Of a DNA stretch of 64,000 nt, positions 1 through 9,309 are shown piece by piece (position 1 is the first letter of the stretch; every line of letters begins with the position of its first letter). A program made the translations under genes and the position numbers. The notes under the pieces were generated by a model. The model worked only from the letters and a program-made list of their open reading frames with translations. It was not told the DNA's origin and searched no databases. This DNA is from Acinetobacter kanungonis (lineage in GTDB: Bacteria > Pseudomonadota > Gammaproteobacteria > Pseudomonadales > Moraxellaceae), in assembly GCF_009939195.1 (NCBI RefSeq), contig NZ_JAACKC010000001.1:82114-146113 (forward strand), given 5' to 3'.

Positions 1-54
1 CAACAACAACAACTGTAAGTCCTAAATATTTATAAATTCCTCTATTGAGGAGAA

Positions 55-100
55 ATTCAAAAATCAACTGACTTTATTATAATTCAGCTGATTTTTGAAT
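55..100. repeat. 17-bp imperfect inverted repeat
   Basis: Arms at 55-71 and 84-100 pair with one mismatch around a 12-nt AT-rich spacer. The structure lies downstream of the integrase module. It could be a transcription terminator without a clear T-tract, or a structure near the element end; the sequence alone does not decide. Confidence 0.5.
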
Positions 101-162
101 AGGTTTGTCATCATTCGAAGTGGATATCAGATCGTAGGAAAGTTTTAGACATGTTGAGTTTA

Positions 163-186
163 AGAGCCTTAAAGGGCTCTTTTAAT
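163..186 (+). terminator. Rho-independent terminator-like hairpin
   Basis: AGAGCC and GGGCTCT arms flank a short TTAAA loop and are followed by TTTTAATTTT. It reads as a terminator for transcription entering from the left of the window. The AT-rich flank on the other side may also help stop the leftward integrase transcript. Confidence 0.6.
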
Positions 187-207
187 TTTCAAACTAACTT
201 TAGTACC

Positions 208-468
208 CTATAAATTTTGATTCAACCGACTGATCAATTGCCGGCGAGCCAAAGTGTATAAGTCCTCTAGATCTAGTTGTCCTTGTTCATCAGATAGTTT
301 TTGAACCCAGAGCCTTAGAGTCTGATGATCATCAAAGCATTTATTAATTTGTAGAAGGAATGCCAAGTTATATAATTTAGGAATAGCGAACTCTTGTATC
401 AGCTTTCTGGCAATATCATCAGCTTCTGGGCTTACTAGTACTCCACCAAAAAAAGCTTTAGTCTTCAT
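208..468 (-). CDS. Small protein of the integrative element, function unknown
   Basis: An 86-residue protein whose ATG overlaps the last 11 bp of the integrase gene, so the two are probably translated from one transcript. It has no signal peptide or membrane segment and is largely helical, with charged and leucine-rich stretches. I do not recognise a family. Such overlapping genes behind phage-type integrases are usually element-specific accessory proteins; that is inference from position only. Confidence 0.6.
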   Translation of the reverse strand: MKTKAFFGGVLVSPEADDIARKLIQEFAIPKLYNLAFLLQINKCFDDHQTLRLWVQKLSDEQGQLDLEDLYTLARRQLISRLNQNL

Positions 469-1642
469 AACTCATCTCCTGATGAAGCTTAGCAAGCATA
501 ACTTCAAATGCACTTCCATCCTGACGCGTAATATTTGGAATATAACGACTATAAACACGGAACAACATTTCAGTTGTAGAGTGACCAAGTTGTCTTGCAA
601 TCCATTCAGGATTTTCTCCAGCAGCGAGCCAGAGCGTAGCCGCAGTATGGCGAGTTTGATAAGCACGTCGAGGTTTTAAACCTAAAATATGCAACAGGGG
701 ATGCCAGACACGTTTGCTGACAAGCCGATAATCTAAGGGACCACCCTCGCGATTAAAAAATACAAATTCAGAATTCTTTTGATTCCGACTCTGCTGTTGT
801 AACAATGCGTGATAAACGGGTTCACTCATTTGAATTGTTCGATCTGAACCATACGTTTTTGTCGCACCTAGCTCACCATTAACCAATGCTTCTCGAATAT
901 GGATTTCTCGTCTTTTGAAGTCAATGTTGTGCCAACGCAAACCATCAATTTCACTGGTTCTCAAACCTGTGTAAAAACGAACACAATAGTAAGGCTTAAA
1001 GTCATCTCGGACGGTGGAAAGAATAGTATTCACCTCATTCAGAGTAAAAGGAGCAACATCAATCCTAGTTTCTTTGAGATTCTTAATATTCTTATAAGGT
1101 GAAACAAATTCATACCGTTCAGCGGCATCATTTAGTATCATGCGTAAGGGCGTCATGATTTGATTAATTCGCGATGCTTTCAGACTTGTTTGCTTTGATC
1201 CGTAATTCACTTTGGCGAGGGAGGCACGGAAGGCAAGCAAGTCTGACTTTCTAATTTGGTCTATACGCTTAGTTCCAAATGCTGGGACTAAATAGTTGTT
1301 TAAAACAATTCGAACTTTACCTTGATAGGACTTTCTCCATTCAATTTGTCTTTCTTGATACCAGACAGATGAAAAATGACTAAAGCTTGGTGCAGATGAA
1401 TTTAATTTGTGCACCATTGGCTCAGTATTTTGTTTAAATTCTAGAGCTAGCTTACTTTTAGGGAAATACTTTGCATAGTCAAAGGTTCCTAAAGTGATTT
1501 CAGCTTCCATTTGTTCTAGACGTTTCTTAAGAATTCTGCGGTTAGAGGCATTAGCTTCAAGATTTGTTGTTTCTCTACAGCGTTTACCCTTATATCTAAA
1601 GTCGACAACCAACTTGCCATATCGCTCTTGAATGTTAGCCAT
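458..1642 (-). CDS. Phage-type tyrosine recombinase (integrase)
   Basis: Site-specific recombinase of 394 residues that would integrate and excise the element at the left of this window. The N-terminus (about 1-60) resembles the short arm-DNA-binding domain of DUF3596-type integrases, followed by a core-binding SAM-like domain (about 85-190) and the catalytic domain. Visible catalytic features are Arg near residue 228 in TGLRTSEIDGLRW, the box-II sequence YQTRHTAAT (a Tyr replaces the usual first His, as I recall for this subgroup), GHS, and a candidate nucleophile Tyr near 364 in RVYSRY. Full length, no interruptions. An Xis-like gene lies 19 bp upstream and a Cro-like gene is divergent. The tRNA-Gly 3' end about 1 kb to the right is a plausible attachment site. 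Confidence 0.92.
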   Translation of the reverse strand: MANIQERYGKLVVDFRYKGKRCRETTNLEANASNRRILKKRLEQMEAEITLGTFDYAKYFPKSKLALEFKQNTEPMVHKLNSSAPSFSHFSSVWYQERQIEWRKSYQGKVRIVLNNYLVPAFGTKRIDQIRKSDLLAFRASLAKVNYGSKQTSLKASRINQIMTPLRMILNDAAERYEFVSPYKNIKNLKETRIDVAPFTLNEVNTILSTVRDDFKPYYCVRFYTGLRTSEIDGLRWHNIDFKRREIHIREALVNGELGATKTYGSDRTIQMSEPVYHALLQQQSRNQKNSEFVFFNREGGPLDYRLVSKRVWHPLLHILGLKPRRAYQTRHTAATLWLAAGENPEWIARQLGHSTTEMLFRVYSRYIPNITRQDGSAFEVMLAKLHQEMSYED

Positions 1643-1661
1643 AAGTTTATCTCCTGATAAA

Positions 1662-1871
1662 TCATTGCAATGGATTTAGGTTTAAACCTGAGAGCTTAAG
1701 CATTTCTTCTTCGATTCTTTCCCATACGAAAAGAATTTTGCGTCCACCAAATGGCCGAATGTAGTGAATACCTTCGATAAAGATACTGTCTTTTAATTGA
1801 TTACGAATAGTTCGCGCATCGTAATGAATTTTTTCTGCCAATTGTTGGGCAGTCATATATGTATATGTCAT
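1662..1871 (-). CDS. Excisionase-like small HTH DNA-binding protein
   Basis: A 69-residue protein starting MTYTYMTAQQLAEKIHYD with a MerR/Xis-style helix-turn-helix (about residues 6-30, AQQLAEKIHYDARTIRNQL) and a basic wing. I chose the ATG at 1871 because AGGA sits 8 bp upstream; an in-frame extension to 1916 lacks a good ribosome site. It is directly upstream of the integrase on the same strand, the normal place for a recombination directionality factor. It could instead be a regulator of the integrase. Confidence 0.7.
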   Translation of the reverse strand: MTYTYMTAQQLAEKIHYDARTIRNQLKDSIFIEGIHYIRPFGGRKILFVWERIEEEMLKLSGLNLNPLQ

Positions 1872-1986
1872 AATTGTATTCCTATCATAATTCATCGGAT
1901 GTAGGTAAAAATTCATCCTTGTACTTAAAATAATCTTAAATTTAATTCAATGCAATTAAATATTCATTGGATGTGAGGAAATTATT

Positions 1987-2196
1987 GTGATTGTTTGTAA
2001 ACTTCCAGTCTTGTTAGCTGAAAGAAAAATGCGAGTGGCTGATTTGATCAGAGGTACAGGAATTAATAAAACAACTTTGCATAAGCTTTATAATGAAGAG
2101 CTCACAAGAATTGATTTAGACACAATTGATCGTATTTGTGCTTATCTTGATATTCAGGTTGGAGATTTATTCATTTTTGAAAAAGATAAAGATTGA
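1987..2196 (+). CDS. Cro/CI-type HTH regulator (XRE family)
   Basis: A 69-residue protein made almost wholly of one helix-turn-helix domain: LLAERKMRVADLIRGTGINKTTLHKLYNEE, then a C-terminal motif ending GDLFIFEKD. This architecture is that of the small YozG-like XRE regulators. It starts with GTG preceded by GAGGA at a 7-bp spacing. It is transcribed divergently from the Xis/integrase genes and probably controls the lysogeny-like decision of the element. Confidence 0.85.
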   Translation: MIVCKLPVLLAERKMRVADLIRGTGINKTTLHKLYNEELTRIDLDTIDRICAYLDIQVGDLFIFEKDKD

Positions 2197-2584
2197 AACT
2201 TTTGGTCTTAATTTACCAAATTATTCTGTATTGAAAGTTTTGGACAAGAATTTAAAAGTGCCGTTATAAGGATAATGTCATCTATATCTTTTTAGCGTCC
2301 ATATTTACTCGAAAAAAATATAGTTCGATGTGTGACTTAATTAGAGTTTAAGAATGAAGGTAGATGACTTTGTGGCAGTAATTTTAAATAGCAATATTTT
2401 TTGTTTTAAACGTGTAATTACAGAAATATGTGATTTATGAATCAATCTCAGCTGGCATAACCCTGTTCTTAAAAATCATGGTCACTTCTTGGTCACCATT
2501 TCTTCTGAGGGGGAAATGGGGTTGATGATAGTGAAGGGACAAGAAAAATCGATGAAGATAAAACTTTATAAAATACAATAAGAA
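2197..2584. other. Non-coding stretch between element regulator and tRNA-Gly
   Basis: About 390 bp without a convincing gene; stop codons are dense in all frames. It contains a tandem GGTCAC hexamer (see separate entry). If the element uses the tRNA-Gly 3' end, the attachment core would lie at the right edge of this stretch, but no second copy of the tRNA end is present in the window. Confidence 0.5.
2480..2497. repeat. Tandem GGTCAC direct repeat
   Basis: GGTCAC occurs at 2480-2485 and 2491-2496, 11 bp apart (one helical turn), between the integrase module and the tRNA-Gly gene. Direct repeats of this size and spacing are typical of integrase arm-type or Xis binding sites; the assignment is inference from position. 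Confidence 0.35.
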
Positions 2585-2613
2585 AAGGCGCTTATCTTTC
2601 GATAAGCGCCTTT
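2585..2613 (-). terminator. Terminator of tRNA-Gly
   Basis: Perfect 10-bp stem GGCGCTTATC / GATAAGCGCC with a 4-nt loop and an A/T-tract on each side. On the minus strand it sits 8 nt beyond the tRNA CCA end, so it should end the tRNA transcript. It may work in both directions. Confidence 0.8.
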
Positions 2614-2620
2614 CAAATTC

Positions 2621-2696
<76 letters not shown>

Positions 2697-2709
2697 AATA
2701 TGGATGTGC

Positions 2710-2737
2710 ATTATAGAGAGTTTAATTACACTGTCAA
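2710..2737 (-). promoter_or_regulatory. Sigma-70 promoter of tRNA-Gly
   Basis: On the minus strand a perfect TTGACA (2732-2737) and a perfect TATAAT (2710-2715) are separated by 16 bp, and the -10 ends 13 nt before the mature tRNA 5' end. This is the strongest promoter match in the window and fits a highly expressed stable RNA. Confidence 0.85.
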
Positions 2738-2761
2738 CTCTCTAACAGCACAACTGCTGAA

Positions 2762-4183
2762 TTAATCGGCACGACGCCAAACGGTACCTTGACGTGTATC
2801 TTCTAAAACCACACCTTGATCCAATAGTGACTGACGAATACCATCAGCTTTTGCAAAATCTTTGGCTTTTTTCGCATCTTGACGTTGCTGGATTAAATCT
2901 TCAATTTCAGCTTCAGATAAGCCTAAAGCTTCTTGTCCGATATCCGATTTTAAAAACTCTTCCACGTCATGTTGTACCAAACCAAGAATATTGGTGAGGT
3001 GGCGTAGAGTCGCGTAGTAGACAGCCGCTTGTTCAGCATTTTCGTCTTTTACCGCACGATTCAGTTCTTTGTTAATTTCAAACAATACTGCAATTGCTTC
3101 AGCCGTATTAAAGTCATCACGCATTGCCGCATTAAAACGTTCAACCAAAGCGTCATCCAACTGTTCAACTACATGGGTGTCATAAACTTGTTGATAAGCT
3201 TTAAATGAATGGTAGAAACGGCTTAACGTTGTTTTCGCTTCTTTGAGTGCTACATCAGAGAAGTTTACTGGGCTACGGTAGTGTGAAGACACAATGAAGT
3301 AACGGATCACTTCTGGGTGGAATTTATCCATTACATCGCGAATGGTGAAGAAATTGCCCAAAGACTTCGACATTTTCTCGCCATCTACATTAATAAAGCC
3401 CACGTGCATCCAATAATTCACATATTGTTCGCCTGTAGATGCTTCACTTTGTGCAATTTCATTTTCATGGTGAGGGAACATCAAGTCTGAACCGCCACCG
3501 TGAATGTCAAAATGATTACCTAAGCAGCAGGTTGACATGGCTGAACATTCAATATGCCAGCCTGGACGACCATTGCCCCAAGGTGAAGCCCATGCAGGTT
3601 CATTTTCTTTGGCATGTTTCCAGAGTACAAAGTCAAACGGATGTTTTTTCTCAACTTCTACATCAACACGTTCAGATGCGCCTGCTTGCATATCTTCAAG
3701 TTTACGACCCGAAAGACGACCATATTTGGCAAATTTTTCCACTTGGAAATACACGTCACCATTGCTTGCTGGGTAGGCGGTGCCTTTATCAACCAAGTCA
3801 CCAATCATGCTTTGCATTTGGTCAATATATTCTGTCGCACGTGGCGCTTCATCTGGGTGTAAACAGCCTAAATTCTCTGCATCTTCATTCATCGCCTGAA
3901 TAAAGCGGTCAGTCAGCGCTGTAATGCTTTCGCCATTTTCATTGGCACGTTTAATAATTTTGTCGTCAATGTCGGTAATGTTGCGAACGTATTTCACGTT
4001 CCAGCCCTGACTACGTAAAAAACGAATAATGTAGTCAAATGCAACCATGACGCGCGCATGTCCAATATGACAGTAGTCGTACACAGTCATGCCGCAGACA
4101 TACATATCGATATGACCTTCTTTACGCGGTACGAATTCTACTTTTTTACGTTGCTCTGAATTGTAAAGAACAAAAGGTTGCAT
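2762..4183 (-). CDS. cysS: Cysteinyl-tRNA synthetase
   Basis: Charges tRNA-Cys with cysteine in the cytoplasm; class I synthetase. Visible: [18 protein letters not shown] with the HIGH motif near residue 35, zinc ligands in the ECSAMS and [10 protein letters not shown] regions, and the KMSKS loop in [10 protein letters not shown]. Length 473, standard for the family. I chose the ATG at 4183 ([11 protein letters not shown]) rather than an upstream TTG at 4207 because the former matches the usual start of bacterial CysS; neither has a strong ribosome site. It is transcribed away from kdsD. Confidence 0.97.
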   Translation of the reverse strand: MQPFVLYNSEQRKKVEFVPRKEGHIDMYVCGMTVYDYCHIGHARVMVAFDYIIRFLRSQGWNVKYVRNITDIDDKIIKRANENGESITALTDRFIQAMNEDAENLGCLHPDEAPRATEYIDQMQSMIGDLVDKGTAYPASNGDVYFQVEKFAKYGRLSGRKLEDMQAGASERVDVEVEKKHPFDFVLWKHAKENEPAWASPWGNGRPGWHIECSAMSTCCLGNHFDIHGGGSDLMFPHHENEIAQSEASTGEQYVNYWMHVGFINVDGEKMSKSLGNFFTIRDVMDKFHPEVIRYFIVSSHYRSPVNFSDVALKEAKTTLSRFYHSFKAYQQVYDTHVVEQLDDALVERFNAAMRDDFNTAEAIAVLFEINKELNRAVKDENAEQAAVYYATLRHLTNILGLVQHDVEEFLKSDIGQEALGLSEAEIEDLIQQRQDAKKAKDFAKADGIRQSLLDQGVVLEDTRQGTVWRRAD

Positions 4184-4438
4184 AGGGCTTACATATTGCG
4201 ATAACAAAAAGATTTCTCATCATAACGTAAGGTCCATGATTCACAAAGTTTTATACGTTATTTTTATAAGCAAGTGAAAAGTTATACATTTAGAAACGAT
4301 GCATTTGCATAGATATGATAAAATTGCGAAAATTATTTTTTGCTTGAGACTGGGGTAAGTCATTATTTCTATAATGATGAAATTCCCTAAAATCAACTCT
4401 TATTGAGTTTAAGGTTGCCAACGTTGAATCTACAAACC

Positions 4439-5416
4439 ATGCCGAATCCAATCGATTTTCAGAAAGCCGCATTAGAAACTTTGCGCATTGAAGAACAAGC
4501 TTTAGGGGTATTAGCGACTCAAATTGATGAGCGTTTTAGCCGTGCCTGTGAAATTATCTTGCAGTGCAAAGGGCGCTTGGTGGTTACAGGTATGGGGAAG
4601 TCAGGACATATTGGTCGTAAAATGGCAGCGACTTTTGCTTCTACAGGCACACCTTCATTTTTCATGCATCCTGGTGAAGCGGGGCATGGTGATTTAGGAA
4701 TGTTGGTACGTGGTGACGTACTCATTGCAATTTCAAACTCGGGCAAGAGTGATGAAATTATGATGTTGATGCCATTAATCAAGCATTTGGAAGTCCCTTT
4801 AATCACGATTAGTGGTGATGGTACGGGTCCAATGCCACAAAATGCCGATGTCGCGTTGACGCTAGGTAATATTCAAGAAGCATGTCCATTGGGTCTTGCA
4901 CCTACCTCAAGTACTACTGCAACTTTGGCATTGGGTGATGCTCTAGCCGTGGCTTTGTTAGAAGCGCGCGGTTTCACCGCAGATGATTTTGCGCGTTCAC
5001 ACCCAGCAGGTGCGTTGGGTAAACGCTTGTTATTACATGTAAAACACTTAATGCACACAGGTGCAGAACTGCCAAAAGTAGCACCTGAAACACCAATGAA
5101 TAAAGTGTTGTATGAAATCTCCAATAAGCGTTTGGGCCTAACCACGGTTGTAGATGCAGAAGACCGTCTATTGGGTATTTTTACCGATGGTGATTTACGC
5201 CGTTTAATTGATAAACAGCAAGGGTTCGATGTGAATTTGCCTGTTTCAGAAGTGATGATTCAACATCCAGCGACGATTTCGCAGGAAGCACGTGCTGTGC
5301 AAGCCTTAGAACAATTACGCGATAAAAAAATTAACCAATTTGTAGTGGTTGATGCTGCCAATAAAGTTATTGGTGTCATCAGCATGCATGACTTAATTCA
5401 AGCAGGGGTAAACTAA
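4439..5416 (+). CDS. kdsD: D-arabinose 5-phosphate isomerase
   Basis: Converts ribulose 5-phosphate to arabinose 5-phosphate, the first step of Kdo synthesis for lipid A. An N-terminal SIS sugar isomerase domain carries GMGKSGHIGRK and SNSGKSDEI; two CBS domains fill the C-terminal third (about 200-325). Length 325 with the ATG at 4439; an upstream TTG at 4403 would add 12 residues but has no support. Only 3 bp separate it from kdsC, and lptCAB follow, so Kdo synthesis and LPS export genes are in one operon, as in many gammaproteobacteria. Confidence 0.96.
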   Translation: MPNPIDFQKAALETLRIEEQALGVLATQIDERFSRACEIILQCKGRLVVTGMGKSGHIGRKMAATFASTGTPSFFMHPGEAGHGDLGMLVRGDVLIAISNSGKSDEIMMLMPLIKHLEVPLITISGDGTGPMPQNADVALTLGNIQEACPLGLAPTSSTTATLALGDALAVALLEARGFTADDFARSHPAGALGKRLLLHVKHLMHTGAELPKVAPETPMNKVLYEISNKRLGLTTVVDAEDRLLGIFTDGDLRRLIDKQQGFDVNLPVSEVMIQHPATISQEARAVQALEQLRDKKINQFVVVDAANKVIGVISMHDLIQAGVN

Positions 5417-5419
5417 TCC

Positions 5420-5959
5420 ATGGCATCTTATGTTTTATTAGAGCAAGCACGTCATATTCAAGCGCTAGTGTTAGATGTCGATGGTATTTTAAGTGATGGT
5501 TTTGTGACTTTGACCAATACAGGGGATGAAATTAAATCCTTTGATATTCGTGATGGTTTAGGCATGAAGTTGGTGCAAAAGTCTGGCATCAAAGTCATTA
5601 TTATTACAGGTCGTAAAAGCAATATCGTTGAAAAACGTATGTCAGATTTGGGTGTGGACTTGGTATTCCAAGGTCGCGAAGATAAAGGCGTGGCTTTACG
5701 TGAAGCTTGTGCACAACTCAATATTTCCTCTGAAGATTGTCTCTACATGGGTGATGACTGGCCTGATCTTTCGGCTTTTGCCATTGCAGGCATGAAAGTG
5801 ACAGTGCCCAATGGTCATGTAGAAGTTCGTCGCCGTGCAGACTTGGTCACTCAAGCAATGGGTGGTCGTGGAGCAGTTCGTGAAATCTGCGACATGCTGC
5901 TGATGGCGAAAGGGACTTACCAAGAGCTACTTGAAAAATTTATTACAATCCCGCATTAA
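5420..5959 (+). CDS. kdsC: 3-deoxy-D-manno-octulosonate 8-phosphate phosphatase
   Basis: Removes phosphate from Kdo-8-phosphate, giving Kdo for lipid A glycosylation. HAD-superfamily C0 type: nucleophile motif DVDG at residues 19-22 (LVLDVDGILSDG), a GRK motif, and the acidic GDDWPDL motif near residue 112. Length 179 is usual. It starts immediately after kdsD and precedes lptC by 44 bp, consistent with the LPS operon. Confidence 0.96.
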   Translation: MASYVLLEQARHIQALVLDVDGILSDGFVTLTNTGDEIKSFDIRDGLGMKLVQKSGIKVIIITGRKSNIVEKRMSDLGVDLVFQGREDKGVALREACAQLNISSEDCLYMGDDWPDLSAFAIAGMKVTVPNGHVEVRRRADLVTQAMGGRGAVREICDMLLMAKGTYQELLEKFITIPH

Positions 5960-6003
5960 TGTTTATATACGTACATAATTGTTTTTAGTGAAGAACCACA
6001 CTT

Positions 6004-6558
6004 ATGGATACTAAAGTTTTATATATCACAGCGATTGCAATTGCTGCTGTAAGTGGTGGTTATTACTATTACAGTGGTAAGGGAAATAAATTAGAAATTG
6101 AGTCTGCACGGAGTATGACCTACTCCGCAGAAAAAATTAATCTAACCCAAACTGATGATGCGGGCAATCTCTATGTTCGTGCTCAAGTGGACCGACTAGA
6201 ACAAGACATGCAGAAGCAAACGTCCAAACTCGAAAACTTGACTGCCTCTCTGTATAAAAATGGTGCTGTAGATGCAACATTCTTTGCTAAACAAGCCAAT
6301 GGCTATGAGGATAACAAAAAAGTCGTGTTATCTCAGCAAGTTGTAGCAACCAAGTTGCTCGATCAGGGACAAGGGAAAATGCAGTTTTTGACAGATGAGC
6401 TGACTGCATATCCTGAAAACCGCGTAATAGAAACAAACCGTCAAGTGACCGTACAATCTCCACAAGCTGAGTTTGTGAGTCAGGGACTGAAAGCCAATTT
6501 AAATGATGGTCAATACGAATTTTTTAATATTCGAGGAAAGTATGAACCAAAATCTTAA
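6004..6558 (+). CDS. lptC: LPS export protein LptC
   Basis: Bitopic inner-membrane protein that passes LPS from the LptBFG transporter to LptA. One N-terminal membrane segment (about residues 4-22, VLYITAIAIAAVSGGYYYY) precedes a periplasmic LptC/OstA-like beta domain. Length 184 fits. Its 3' end overlaps lptA by 17 bp, so translation is probably coupled. Sequence identity is low in this family, so position in the kdsDC-lptCAB operon is the main support. Confidence 0.93.
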   Translation: MDTKVLYITAIAIAAVSGGYYYYSGKGNKLEIESARSMTYSAEKINLTQTDDAGNLYVRAQVDRLEQDMQKQTSKLENLTASLYKNGAVDATFFAKQANGYEDNKKVVLSQQVVATKLLDQGQGKMQFLTDELTAYPENRVIETNRQVTVQSPQAEFVSQGLKANLNDGQYEFFNIRGKYEPKS

Positions 6559-7108
6559 GTTTCAAGCTTACAAAGCTTTCCTTAAAAAAGCAGTTGTTCT
6601 AAGTTTTGGGATCATTGCTGCATCTTCTGCTTTTGCAATTCCATCGGATCGTAATCAGCCGATTTCTTTGGTGGCTGACCGTGCGACCTTTAATGAAAAA
6701 ACAGGTGTAACCACATACTCGGGTAATGTGATTATTGAACAGGGCACCATGCGTTTACAGGCAGCATCGATTGTTGCCAATCTAAACCAGAAAAAACAGA
6801 TCAGTTCAATTACTGCATCGGGTTCGCCAGCACGTTTCCAACAGCAGCTAGATGCCAATAAAGGCTTAGCCAAAGGGCAAGCACAAAAAATTATCTATAA
6901 TGCGGAAACAGGCATTATTACCATGTCTGGCGGTGCGTTGTTAGAGCAAGATGGCGCCAGTATTCGTGGTAACACCTTAAAATACAGCATGAACAAGGGT
7001 GATATTGAAGCGACAGGTACGCCAAACAGCACAGGTTCATCATCTGGTCGTGTGCAAATTGTGATTCCACCTTCAAGTACTAAATCCTTCCCAGGAGCGC
7101 GTGATTAA
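6542..7108 (+). CDS. lptA: Periplasmic LPS-bridge protein LptA
   Basis: Forms the periplasmic bridge that carries LPS to the outer membrane. It begins MNQNLKF with a signal peptide ending near SSAFA, then the OstA beta-jellyroll fold (about 30-165, with the typical [14 protein letters not shown] type repeats) and a Ser/Pro-rich tail. The ATG at 6542 follows AGGAAAG closely; a longer in-frame start at 6503 would spoil the signal peptide. Overlaps lptC upstream and touches lptB (TAATG) downstream. Confidence 0.94.
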   Translation: MNQNLKFQAYKAFLKKAVVLSFGIIAASSAFAIPSDRNQPISLVADRATFNEKTGVTTYSGNVIIEQGTMRLQAASIVANLNQKKQISSITASGSPARFQQQLDANKGLAKGQAQKIIYNAETGIITMSGGALLEQDGASIRGNTLKYSMNKGDIEATGTPNSTGSSSGRVQIVIPPSSTKSFPGARD

Positions 7109-7854
7109 TGGATCAGGTTGAGACTGCGACACAAACCCTTTGTATTAAGCACCTTGCGAAGAACTACAGTAAGCGCTGGGTAGTGAAAGATGTTTCATTT
7201 AGTATGCAAAGCGGACAGATTGTCGGTTTGCTTGGTCCAAACGGTGCGGGTAAAACCACCAGCTTCTATATGGTGGTTGGACTGGTGCGTATGGACAAAG
7301 GTGAAATCCATCTGGATGATTTGGATATGTCAGACCTTGCTATGCATGAGCGCGCGCGTAAGGGCATTGGATACTTACCGCAAGAAGCCTCTATTTTTAG
7401 AAAACTTACCATTTCTGAAAATATCATGGCGATTTTAGAAACCCGTAAAGATTTAGATAAGCAACAACGCCAAAAGCGTTTAGCTGAATTATTGGCGGAT
7501 TTCAAAATTACCCATATTAAAGATTCATTAGGGATGAGTGTGTCAGGTGGTGAGCGCCGTCGTGCTGAAATTGCCCGTGCTTTAGCGGCCGACCCTAAAT
7601 TTATGTTGCTGGATGAACCTTTTGCGGGGGTCGATCCAATTTCGGTGAATGATATTAAAGATATTATTCGTACGCTTAAAGATCGCGGTATTGGTGTACT
7701 TATTACCGATCACAACGTGCGAGAGACTTTAGCAATTTGTGAACGCGCTTATATTGTGAGTGAAGGTTCCGTGATTGCAGAAGGCACACCACAAGAAATT
7801 TTAGAAAATGAAACCGTTCGTCAGGTCTACTTAGGCGAAGATTTCATGGTTTAA
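7108..7854 (+). CDS. lptB: LPS export ATPase LptB
   Basis: Cytoplasmic ABC ATPase that powers LPS extraction by LptFG. Walker [10 protein letters not shown] at residues 43-51, signature [11 protein letters not shown], Walker [14 protein letters not shown] and the H-loop LITDHNVRE are all intact. Length 248 is standard. The start overlaps the lptA stop codon. It is the last gene of the operon, followed by a terminator. Confidence 0.97.
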   Translation: MDQVETATQTLCIKHLAKNYSKRWVVKDVSFSMQSGQIVGLLGPNGAGKTTSFYMVVGLVRMDKGEIHLDDLDMSDLAMHERARKGIGYLPQEASIFRKLTISENIMAILETRKDLDKQQRQKRLAELLADFKITHIKDSLGMSVSGGERRRAEIARALAADPKFMLLDEPFAGVDPISVNDIKDIIRTLKDRGIGVLITDHNVRETLAICERAYIVSEGSVIAEGTPQEILENETVRQVYLGEDFMV

Positions 7855-7882
7855 GCTTAAACGCTGAATAATCTTTAAGAGA

Positions 7883-7911
7883 AAACCTCCATAGAAATGG
7901 GGGTTTTTTTA
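7883..7911 (+). terminator. Terminator of the kdsDC-lptCAB operon
   Basis: AACCTCC / GGGGGTT stem with an 8-nt loop and a run of seven T, 29 bp after the lptB stop. Confidence 0.8.
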
Positions 7912-7980
7912 TTAACTCGTGTTTAGTTTAAGAATTGAAACACGTTACTATTGTGCTATTCCTGTTGGTTATCTTTACAT

Positions 7981-8577
7981 ATGCCGTTCACTATTGCAGC
8001 TCAAGTCAGTTACGAAGAAGAAATTAAGAAAAGTCGTTTTCAAGCCATCGCAGTGCCTGTTGAAAATGAAGAAGCAGTTAAGGCATTTCTGGAAGAAAAT
8101 AAAGACTTCACGACGACGCATCAATGCTGGGCTTGGAAAATTGGACATCAGGTTCGATTTAATGATGATGGTGAACCCTCAGGCACAGCGGGGCGTCCCA
8201 TTCTAGCCACTATAGAAGGCAATGAGCTGACCAATGTGCTGGTATTGGTGAATCGCTGGTATGGCGGGGTCAAACTGGGTACAGGCGGCTTGGTGCGTGC
8301 CTATGGAGGCAGTGCAGGGCAATGTCTACTTTTGGCTGAAAAAATTGAATTGATAGAAAAGAAAATGGCACATTTTAATTGCCAATTTTCAGAGTGGTCT
8401 ATTTTTCAATATGAAATGCAGCAGCAGGGCATCGAATTCCAAGAACAATATACTGCGGATGGTGTTGATGTCGAATTGCAATTACAAGTCCATCAAATTC
8501 CAGAATTGACAGCTAAAATTCGTGATGTCACGCGCGGACGTGAGCAACTTAAGCTAGTGGAAGAACAGCATGACTGA
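7981..8577 (+). CDS. yigZ: YigZ/IMPACT family protein
   Basis: Conserved protein of the UPF0029/IMPACT family, 199 residues: the N-terminal IMPACT domain has AWKIGHQVRFNDDGEPSGTAGRPIL and RWYGGVKLGTGGLVRAYG, then a C-terminal DUF1949 ferredoxin-like domain. The biochemical role in bacteria is not settled; links to translation or ribosome quality control have been proposed. ATG at 7981 chosen over a TTG at 7951. The next gene overlaps its end by 8 bp. Confidence 0.9.
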   Translation: MPFTIAAQVSYEEEIKKSRFQAIAVPVENEEAVKAFLEENKDFTTTHQCWAWKIGHQVRFNDDGEPSGTAGRPILATIEGNELTNVLVLVNRWYGGVKLGTGGLVRAYGGSAGQCLLLAEKIELIEKKMAHFNCQFSEWSIFQYEMQQQGIEFQEQYTADGVDVELQLQVHQIPELTAKIRDVTRGREQLKLVEEQHD

Positions 8578-9187
8578 GCCAGATCCATTGCTGAAATATC
8601 GTGAGCAACATAAACACCGACTCAACTATATGCCTTGGTTGTATTGGAGCTTAAAGCCGAAACATCGTGCGTGGGCAGAACAGTGGCAAAACGAATATCA
8701 GCAGTATTTACGTGAGATGGAAACGGTTGAGATAGGGAAGAACTGCTTTATCTCGCCACTCGCGCATATTTTTGCAGAACGTGGTCGTACGATACGCATA
8801 GGCGATAACTGTTTTATTGCTGCGGATTGCACCCTGCATGGGCCACTAGATATTGGCAATGAGGTCGCCATTAATCATCACTGTATTTTGGATGGTGGAC
8901 GTGTGGGGATTAAATTGCATGATCAAGTGCGTATTGCTGCCTATAGCCATCTGTATGCATTTGATCATGGTATGCAGCTTGATCAACCCATTTATCAGCA
9001 GCCAGTTCGGTCACAAGGCATCGAAATTGGACGTGATGTTTGGCTGGGTGCACACGTGGGCATCAAGGATGGTGTGAAAATTGGTGATCATGCCATTGTT
9101 GGAATGCAGAGCATGGTCACCAAAGATGTCGGTGAAAAAGAAATCGTGGCAGGTAATCCAGCCCGTTTTATTCGTTACCGTGAATAG
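8570..9187 (+). CDS. Hexapeptide-repeat acyltransferase (LacA/NodL/CysE-like)
   Basis: A 205-residue protein with a left-handed beta-helix of hexapeptide repeats (about 60-195: IGKNCFISPLAHI, IRIGDNCFIAADC, IEIGRDVWLGAHVGIKDGVKIGDHAIVG) and the family-typical ending AGNPARFIRYRE. It probably transfers an acetyl group from acetyl-CoA to a sugar or small molecule; His in the YAFDHG loop is a candidate catalytic base. The N-terminal 55 residues are helical and Trp/Tyr-rich. It is translationally coupled to yigZ; the substrate cannot be told. Confidence 0.88.
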   Translation: MTEPDPLLKYREQHKHRLNYMPWLYWSLKPKHRAWAEQWQNEYQQYLREMETVEIGKNCFISPLAHIFAERGRTIRIGDNCFIAADCTLHGPLDIGNEVAINHHCILDGGRVGIKLHDQVRIAAYSHLYAFDHGMQLDQPIYQQPVRSQGIEIGRDVWLGAHVGIKDGVKIGDHAIVGMQSMVTKDVGEKEIVAGNPARFIRYRE

Positions 9188-9309
9188 AATAATTGTATAT
9201 TTTTCATCACTCTCGGTTACAGAAAAGCTGCCAACTCTTGTATAGATGTGCTAAGTTTAGAGTCAACAACTAGACCTATAGTCACAAGAGACTAATTGAG
9301 AGGCGAACA

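Noticed and set aside
3439..3903. 154-codon plus-strand open frame inside cysS
   Set aside because: It is antisense to an intact, highly conserved synthetase; the composition follows the opposite strand's codon pattern and there is no ribosome site.
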